Source of the DNA: Thalassospiraceae bacterium
Lineage (GTDB): Bacteria > Pseudomonadota > Alphaproteobacteria > Rhodospirillales > Magnetovibrionaceae
DNA length: 10,859 nucleotides
NCBI GenBank assembly: GCA_030637205.1
Contig: DAOVVL010000033.1
Location: forward strand, 1-10,859
Direction: 5' to 3'
The notes beneath the pieces were generated by a model. The model saw only the letters and a list, made by a program, of their open reading frames with translations, ran no database searches and had not been told where the DNA came from. Shown here one piece after another: positions 6,932-10,859 of the stretch. The translations under genes were made by a program, and so were the position numbers. Within the stretch, counting starts at the first letter, position 1. The number at the start of each line of letters is the position of its first letter.

Positions 6932-7530
6932 GCGAACTATTGCTTCGTGCCATCTTCAGCGAGAACCTGGCGTTAGCTTATTTCCTTGGCATGTGTACGT
7001 TCCTTGCGGTTTCGCGGAATTTTGAAACGGCGCTCGGGCTTGGTCTTGCCGTAATCGCAGTTGAAACCATTACGGTTCCCATTAACAATTTGCTGTTCAC
7101 ATGGGTGTTGGCAGACGGGGCGCTGGCATGGACGGGCCTTGAGGATGTGGATTTAAGCTTCCTGACGTTGATTGCATCCATCGGTGTGATCGCAGCCACG
7201 GTGCAAATACTTGAAATGGTGCTGGATCGGTTTTTCCCGGCGCTCTATCGGGCGTTGGGTATCTTCTTGCCGTTGATCACGGTCAACTGTGCCATTTTGG
7301 GCGCCAGCCTGTTTATGGTGGAACGGCACTACGATTTTTCCGAAAGCGTTGTTTACGGATTTGGTTCCGGGTTGGGCTGGGCGCTGGCGATTTGGGCGCT
7401 GGCGGCACTGCGCGAACGCGTGGATGAAAGCCTGGTACCGAAGGGGCTTCGGGGGTTGGGGCTTGCTTTTATCCTGACCGGGCTGATGTCCATGGGTTTC
7501 GCTATATTCAGCGACTTACAAATCGGGTGA
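6928..7530 (+). CDS. nqrE: NqrE, integral membrane subunit
   Basis: A 200-residue, six-helix membrane protein matching NqrE: the N-terminal block with FSENLALAYFLGMCTFLAVS, then FETALGLGLAV, the PINNL segment, LEMVLDRFFPALYRALGIFL and LPLITVNCAILGASLF. C23 and C121 are the partner cysteines for the iron-sulfur centre shared with NqrD. E96 (in ILEMVLD) corresponds to the conserved acidic residue implicated in Na+ movement. Length is typical. It overlaps nqrD by 4 bp and is followed 7 bp later by nqrF. The NqrDE core therefore looks fully functional. Confidence 0.95.
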   Translation: MSELLLRAIFSENLALAYFLGMCTFLAVSRNFETALGLGLAVIAVETITVPINNLLFTWVLADGALAWTGLEDVDLSFLTLIASIGVIAATVQILEMVLDRFFPALYRALGIFLPLITVNCAILGASLFMVERHYDFSESVVYGFGSGLGWALAIWALAALRERVDESLVPKGLRGLGLAFILTGLMSMGFAIFSDLQIG

Positions 7531-7537
7531 GGTGACG

Positions 7538-8764
7538 ATGAACGAAATCCTTCTCGGTAGTTTGGTATTTACGGGGCTGGTCACGTTGCTGGCGCTGATC
7601 GTGATGGGTGCGCGCGCGGTACTTAGACCCCAGGGGATTGTTCGTCTTACCATCAATGGCGAAGGCGCGATCGAAGGGGACTTGGGAGAAAAGCTGATCA
7701 GTGCCCTGGACAACGGGGGCGTACACTTGCCCACATCGTGCGGCAGGGTTGGTACATGCGGTTTGTGTAAGGTTCAGGTTTTGGGAACCGCTACGAAAGA
7801 TAATGTCCTTCCTATTGAGCGAACCAAGTTAAGTGACGAAGAAATCGCAGATGGTTTCCGTCTGGCCTGCCAAACCGTGTTGCGCAGTGATCTGGAAATA
7901 TCCATTCCACCTGAATTCCTTTCGACAAACAGCTGGCAGTGTAGCGTTGCAAAAACGCGCACACTGTCGCCGTTAATCAAGGAAATCGTTCTGGACCTGC
8001 CAAACGGTGAAAGCTGCACCTTCCCTGCGGGATGTTATGTGATGGTGGATGCGCCGCCGTTCACAAAGCCATTTTCTGAAATTTCCGTGCAGCCAATCCA
8101 CGAAGCTGCCTGGGAACGATTTGGCTTGCGCAAAATTGTGGCGGAAAACACATCCCTTCAAAGTCGCGCATATTCGCTTGTTAATCGGCCTGACGATAAA
8201 AACCGTCTGATCCTCAATATCAGATTGGCATTGGCCCCCGGCTCCAACCCACATGCACCGCCGGGCGTTGTTTCTTCTTATCTGTTCGGCCTTGAGCAAG
8301 GCGATACGGTTCAGGTATCCGGTCCATATGGAAACTTCTTTGTGCAAGATACCAGCCGCGAAATTATTTTCATCGGCGGCGGTGTCGGCATGGCGCCTAT
8401 TTATGCGCACGTCTATTCCCTGCTCGAAAGTCAACAATCAAAGCGAACCATTAGCTATTGGTACGGCGCACGGGGCCTCATTGACCTCTACTACGCCGAT
8501 GAAATGGAAACACTGGCAAACGCGCATAAAAACTTTTCATGGCATGTGGCGCTTTCCGATCCCGCGCCCGATGATGCTTGGGAAGGGGATCGGGGTTATA
8601 TCCATGACGTTCTTTTTCAAAAATACCTAAACGACCATCCGGATCCAAAAAATTGTGAGTATTACCTGTGTGGCCCACCCTTGATGATCAAAGCGGTGCG
8701 CACCATGTTGGACAGGCTGGACGTGCCAAGGGAACATATCTTCTATGATGATTTTGGTGATTGA
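7538..8764 (+). CDS. nqrF: NqrF, NADH-oxidising FAD and 2Fe-2S subunit
   Basis: A 408-residue protein, the electron entry point of the complex. One N-terminal membrane helix (about 4-26) is followed by a plant-type ferredoxin domain with C68, C74, C77 and C111 as [2Fe-2S] ligands (CGRVGTCGLC). The ferredoxin reductase module comes next: FAD motif RAYSLVN (210-216), NAD motif GGGVGMAP (280-287), the SYWYGARGLIDLYY segment, CGPP (378-381) and the terminal DDFGD. The variation from RAYSMAN and GGGAGMAP is mild. I chose the ATG at 7538, preceded by GAGGTG, over the in-frame GTG at 7532. The stop directly abuts the apbE start. NADH is the expected donor; the 2Fe-2S would pass electrons to the NqrD/NqrE centre. 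Confidence 0.95.
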   Translation: MNEILLGSLVFTGLVTLLALIVMGARAVLRPQGIVRLTINGEGAIEGDLGEKLISALDNGGVHLPTSCGRVGTCGLCKVQVLGTATKDNVLPIERTKLSDEEIADGFRLACQTVLRSDLEISIPPEFLSTNSWQCSVAKTRTLSPLIKEIVLDLPNGESCTFPAGCYVMVDAPPFTKPFSEISVQPIHEAAWERFGLRKIVAENTSLQSRAYSLVNRPDDKNRLILNIRLALAPGSNPHAPPGVVSSYLFGLEQGDTVQVSGPYGNFFVQDTSREIIFIGGGVGMAPIYAHVYSLLESQQSKRTISYWYGARGLIDLYYADEMETLANAHKNFSWHVALSDPAPDDAWEGDRGYIHDVLFQKYLNDHPDPKNCEYYLCGPPLMIKAVRTMLDRLDVPREHIFYDDFGD

Positions 8765-9733
8765 ATGACCTACACACGAAGACAACTTCTGAAGTTATCT
8801 GCCGGGGCTGCTTTCATGGCCACAATTCCGGTTCCGGCTCTTGCGGGCGGGGTGCGCGTGGAAACGGGCCCGGCTTTTGGTTCTGCATGGCGACTGGTTT
8901 TGCCGGACACGTCGGATGCTGCTTTGGCACGCACCCGCGTCGAAGCCATCGTGCAACGAATTGATGCGTTGATGTCACCCTTTAGGGCAGATTCGGAAAT
9001 TTCGCGTTTTAACGATGCCATTGATCCGCAAATAGAACTTTCCCGCGACAGCTATGAAGTGCTCAGCACCGCACTTGATCTGGCCAAGGCCAGCCATGGT
9101 GCTTTCGATCCGACCGTTGCGCCCATGGTCCGGCGTTTCGGATTTGGCTCTTCGCGTATCAGCCCCAAACGCCCGGCCGGTCATTTCCGGGATTTGCGTT
9201 TGGTTGGCCGCGAATTACAAACCGTTCGCACTGGCTTAAGCCTGGACTTATGCGCCATCGCCAAGGGCTATGCGATGGATCAAATGGTGATTGAGCTGGA
9301 CGGCCTCGACTTCCTGATCGAACTTGGCGGCGAAATTACAGCGCGCGGTAAACACCCGTCCGGTCGGGCGTGGCGAATGGGGGTTGAGCGCCCGGGCAGT
9401 GATGTGGTGCAGCGCATTGTCGAATTTGATGGCCGCGCGATGGCGACGTCAGGCGATGCCCCACAAGGATATTATTTCAACGCGCAGCCCTACAGCCATA
9501 TCGTCGATCCCAGAACGCGAAAGCCTGCCGGCAATGGTGTTGCTGGGGTAAGCGTGTTGGCGCCGAACGGCCAACTTGCAGATGCTCTGGCGACGACGGC
9601 CATGGTGATGGGGCCAGGTGCCGCAGGCGAAGTGCTCGCCTCATATGATGCCAGCGCACTATTTTTGATGCACGACCAAACAGGATTTAAAGAAATAAAC
9701 CTCTTGGGATTTATCGGGGAGAAAACGACATGA
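8765..9733 (+). CDS. apbE: ApbE, FAD:protein FMN transferase
   Basis: A 322-residue exported flavin transferase, which moves FMN from FAD onto the threonine of DGxSGAT motifs. The N-terminus has RRQLLKLSAG followed by a hydrophobic stretch and ALA at 25-27, a twin-arginine-like signal rather than the lipoprotein signal of several characterised homologues. Family motifs in order: SEISRFN (77-83), AFDPTVAPM, DLCAIAKGYAMD (161-172), LGGEITARG (187-195), SGD (229-231), YSHIVDPRTRKP (243-254), and ADALATTAMVMG, whose D273 and T277 match the Mg2+ ligands. It lies inside the nqr operon, directly abutting nqrF and overlapping nqrM by 4 bp. Its evident substrate is NqrC; other periplasmic targets could exist elsewhere in the genome. 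Confidence 0.95.
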   Translation: MTYTRRQLLKLSAGAAFMATIPVPALAGGVRVETGPAFGSAWRLVLPDTSDAALARTRVEAIVQRIDALMSPFRADSEISRFNDAIDPQIELSRDSYEVLSTALDLAKASHGAFDPTVAPMVRRFGFGSSRISPKRPAGHFRDLRLVGRELQTVRTGLSLDLCAIAKGYAMDQMVIELDGLDFLIELGGEITARGKHPSGRAWRMGVERPGSDVVQRIVEFDGRAMATSGDAPQGYYFNAQPYSHIVDPRTRKPAGNGVAGVSVLAPNGQLADALATTAMVMGPGAAGEVLASYDASALFLMHDQTGFKEINLLGFIGEKTT

Positions 9734-9885
9734 CCGTATTTTTTCTCACACTTGGTTTGATGGTCTTGGTTATTTTCGGCCTTGCCATTGGCGTATTGAA
9801 CGGTCGCGAACCTTTGCGCGGATCGTGCGGGGGGGATAGGGCTTTGCGGATGTGTCCTGTTTGTAACGAGGAGGAAGAAAAATGA
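9730..9885 (+). CDS. nqrM: NqrM, small NQR maturation factor (DUF539)
   Basis: A 51-residue protein with one membrane helix (about 3-23), then the cysteine motif GSCGG followed by MCPVC. This matches the NqrM pattern of one cysteine before GG and two further cysteines about a dozen residues on. NqrM is needed for NQR assembly, probably for delivering iron to the NqrD/NqrE centre. The residue after GG is D rather than the usual L, and the C-terminal tail is a run of glutamates. The ATG overlaps the apbE stop (ATGA), and its stop overlaps the next ATG. Its presence supports a functional NqrD/E metal centre here. Confidence 0.85.
   Translation: MTVFFLTLGLMVLVIFGLAIGVLNGREPLRGSCGGDRALRMCPVCNEEEEK
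9868..9874 (+). promoter_or_regulatory. Strong Shine-Dalgarno site inside nqrM for the CBS gene
   Basis: GAGGAGG ends 7 bases before the ATG at 9882. It lies within the nqrM coding sequence and also encodes part of its glutamate tail. A site this strong suggests the CBS protein is made at a good level from the operon transcript. Confidence 0.7.
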
Positions 9886-10271
9886 CCCGTACCATTGCTG
9901 ATATTATGGCGACCCAGTTGGTAACTTTTTCACCGGAAACAGATATTCATAAAGCCATTCATGTTTTGTTGGAAAAAAGGCTATCCGGCGCGCCGGTGGT
10001 GGATAATGACGGAAACCTGGTTGGGGTGATATCCAAGAAGGATTGTTTGAAGATCGTATTAGCCTCAGGATATCACCAAGATCATGGCGGCAGAGTTGAT
10101 GAATATATGAGCAACAATGTGCAGACCCTAAGCGGCGATACGGACATAATATCTGCGGCTGAGCATTTCATAAACAGCGAATTTAGAAGGTTTCCGGTTC
10201 TCAGCGATGGCAGGCTTGTGGGCCAGGTTAGCCGCCATGATGTTCTGCGTGCGCTGATAGAGGACGCCTGA
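9882..10271 (+). CDS. Stand-alone tandem CBS-domain protein
   Basis: A 129-residue soluble protein consisting only of two CBS motifs, about residues 5-60 and 72-127. Each has the usual core: SGAPVVDNDGNLVGVISKKDCL in the first (R33-L56 region) and FRRFPVLSDGRLVGQVSRHDVL in the second. Such pairs form a Bateman module that usually binds adenosyl ligands (AMP, ATP, NAD-type or SAM), often regulating a partner enzyme or transporter. No effector domain is attached. Its start overlaps the nqrM stop by 4 bp, so it is the last gene of the nqr operon. Regulation of the complex, or of a nearby transporter, is a reasonable guess; ligand and partner cannot be read from the sequence. Confidence 0.9.
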   Translation: MTRTIADIMATQLVTFSPETDIHKAIHVLLEKRLSGAPVVDNDGNLVGVISKKDCLKIVLASGYHQDHGGRVDEYMSNNVQTLSGDTDIISAAEHFINSEFRRFPVLSDGRLVGQVSRHDVLRALIEDA

Positions 10272-10299
10272 GACTTCTTATATGTCTCGGCACCTTTTT
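10268..10299 (+). terminator. Possible terminator at the end of the nqr operon
   Basis: CTGAGAC (10268-10274) pairs with GTCTCGG (10284-10290), a 7-bp stem with one wobble and a 9-base loop, overlapping the CBS stop codon. CACC then TTTTT (10295-10299) follows. The stem is short and the T-run is offset by 4 bases, so termination may be partial. Confidence 0.5.
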
Positions 10300-10492
10300 A
10301 GTCAGGATAGATATTCTTTGTAAACGATATCTAGACGGGCGCGAGTTCCATGGGCGATGTCCAAGGTGTTGAATGATTTGAGAGCCTATCGCAGCAGAGT
10401 TCACGATACCATAAGACCTTTTGTCACTATTGGCGCTTTTGTCATGGGGTGAGGACTGCTGGTTGGTGGCCCTTTTTGACTTAGGTGACAGA

Positions 10493-10521
10493 ACGTCTGC
10501 TTACCGCCCGAAAGCGGACGT
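10493..10521. repeat. Inverted repeat 1, GC-rich hairpin
   Basis: ACGTCTGCTT (10493-10502) pairs with AAGCGGACGT (10512-10521), 10 bp with a single G.T pair and a 9-base loop. There is no T-run after it, so it is not a standard terminator. It may be a dispersed palindromic repeat or an RNA structure. Confidence 0.6.
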
Positions 10522-10534
10522 AATACGGATCTTT

Positions 10535-10572
10535 TGGAAATGTCCGCTAATAGCCATTTACTGACATTTCCA
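10535..10572. repeat. Inverted repeat 2, perfect 10-bp arms
   Basis: TGGAAATGTC (10535-10544) is perfectly complementary to GACATTTCCA (10563-10572) across an 18-base spacer. It lies 29-66 bp upstream of the TACAAT element, a usual position for a regulator site. The left arm and following bases (GTCCGCT, 10542-10548) can also pair with AGCGGAC (10513-10519) of the first repeat. Confidence 0.6.
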
Positions 10573-10659
10573 TAGTTTCAGAGTATTTTTTCTCTCACGG
10601 TACAATTGTAATAAATAACCAACGGGCCAAGAAATAGCCGGTTATAAATTTAACAAATT

Positions 10660-10665
10660 GGAGGG
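10660..10665 (+). promoter_or_regulatory. Shine-Dalgarno site of the metallo-hydrolase gene
   Basis: GGAGGG lies 6 bases before the ATG at 10672, which selects that start over the adjacent ATG at 10675. Confidence 0.7.
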
Positions 10666-10671
10666 TGATTG

Positions 10672-10859
10672 ATGATGTTAAAACCGATTGATCAATGTGA
10701 TGTAAATGTCCTGGTCGATAACATTATGGATATACTCTCTACGGCCCCTGATTCCGTTACTGGGCACGTGCCGAATGTACTAAAAGCAGGCGCAACAGAA
10801 CTTTCCGGGAAATGCCTGTGCTGTGCCCATTGGGGGCTTTCACTCGTGATAACGGCGAA
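10672..10859 (+). CDS. Metallo-beta-lactamase-fold hydrolase, N-terminal part only
   Basis: The first 62 codons of a gene that runs off the window. The start has the block VNVLVDNIMDIL, then a variable stretch and AHWGLSLVI. This is the N-terminal pattern of the MBL subgroup often annotated as dihydropterin-ribofuranosylaminobenzene phosphate synthase-like (VxVLVDN followed by EHGLSxLI). The metal-binding HxHxDH motif would lie beyond the window end, so activity cannot be judged. A cysteine cluster (CLCC) precedes the AHWGLS block, where homologues usually have none that I recall. It has its own ribosome site and lies 400 bp from the nqr operon, so it is probably a separate unit. Confidence 0.65.
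   Translation, partial: MMLKPIDQCDVNVLVDNIMDILSTAPDSVTGHVPNVLKAGATELSGKCLCCAHWGLSLVITA

Larger units (their letters stand above)
10300..10671. other. Intergenic region without recognisable gene
   Basis: About 370 bp with stops in all frames at short intervals and no open frame with family resemblance. It holds the two inverted repeats listed separately (10493-10572). Near its end an AT-rich stretch contains TACAAT at 10601-10606, a possible -10 element for the downstream gene, with only a poor -35 (TTTCAG, 10576-10581). I see no tRNA or CRISPR repeat. The first half (10300-10490) shows nothing I can name. Confidence 0.6.

Noticed and set aside
7532..7537. GTG start for nqrF
   Set aside because: The ATG two codons later sits at better spacing from GAGGTG, which would overlap the GTG itself.
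4756..9885. RNF complex instead of NQR
   Set aside because: No RnfB or RnfC is present, the NADH subunit is a clear NqrF, NqrM is specific to NQR, and the NqrC and NqrD blocks match NQR rather than RnfG and RnfE.
10319..10335. GTAAACGATATCTAGA, resembling a conserved piece of 16S rRNA
   Set aside because: Only about a dozen bases match and the flanks do not continue as rRNA, so it is a chance similarity.

Overview
The window looks like chromosome of a Gram-negative respiratory bacterium, most likely a proteobacterium and perhaps a marine Rhodospirillales-like alphaproteobacterium. This rests on a NapC/NirT-type cytochrome, a proteobacterial-style NQR gene order, periplasmic c-type cytochromes, a twin-arginine-like signal peptide and moderate GC. 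The genus cannot be read from the sequence. Nearly every gene concerns electron transfer or ion movement across the inner membrane.

Layout. (1) 1-1631, plus strand: the 3' end of a tetraheme NapC/NirT quinol dehydrogenase, then a secreted pentaheme cytochrome c with an EF-hand, closed by a hairpin terminator at 1651-1674. (2) 1682-4621, minus strand: a 693-residue polyferredoxin-like protein and, upstream of it, a voltage-gated-type potassium channel with a C-terminal zinc ribbon. (3) 4756-10271, plus strand: a very compact operon, nqrB-like, nqrC, nqrD, nqrE, nqrF, apbE, nqrM and a two-CBS-domain protein. Most junctions overlap by 4 bp or abut, and a weak hairpin follows. (4) 10272-10671: about 400 bp without a recognisable gene but with two strong inverted repeats. 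(5) 10672-10859: the start of a metallo-beta-lactamase-fold protein, cut by the window end.

How the genes may work together. The main operon encodes a sodium-pumping NADH:quinone reductase (NQR)-type complex with its two maturation factors: ApbE, which attaches FMN, and NqrM, which is needed for metal-centre assembly. It departs from textbook NQR in two ways. No nqrA precedes nqrB; a divergent channel gene sits there. The NqrB-like subunit has about 263 residues instead of about 410, and the segment that carries the covalent FMN (SGAT motif) is missing although the flanking helices align well. NqrF, NqrD, NqrE and NqrC keep their cofactor motifs: FAD and 2Fe-2S, the four intramembrane cysteines, and the SGAT of NqrC. 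The visible electron route from NADH therefore ends at the periplasmic FMN of NqrC, without the usual exit to quinone through NqrB and NqrA. The most interesting reading is an NADH:periplasmic-acceptor (or reverse) oxidoreductase, with the neighbouring multiheme cytochromes as possible partners. That link is inference from proximity. The CBS protein as last gene may couple the complex to adenine-nucleotide status.
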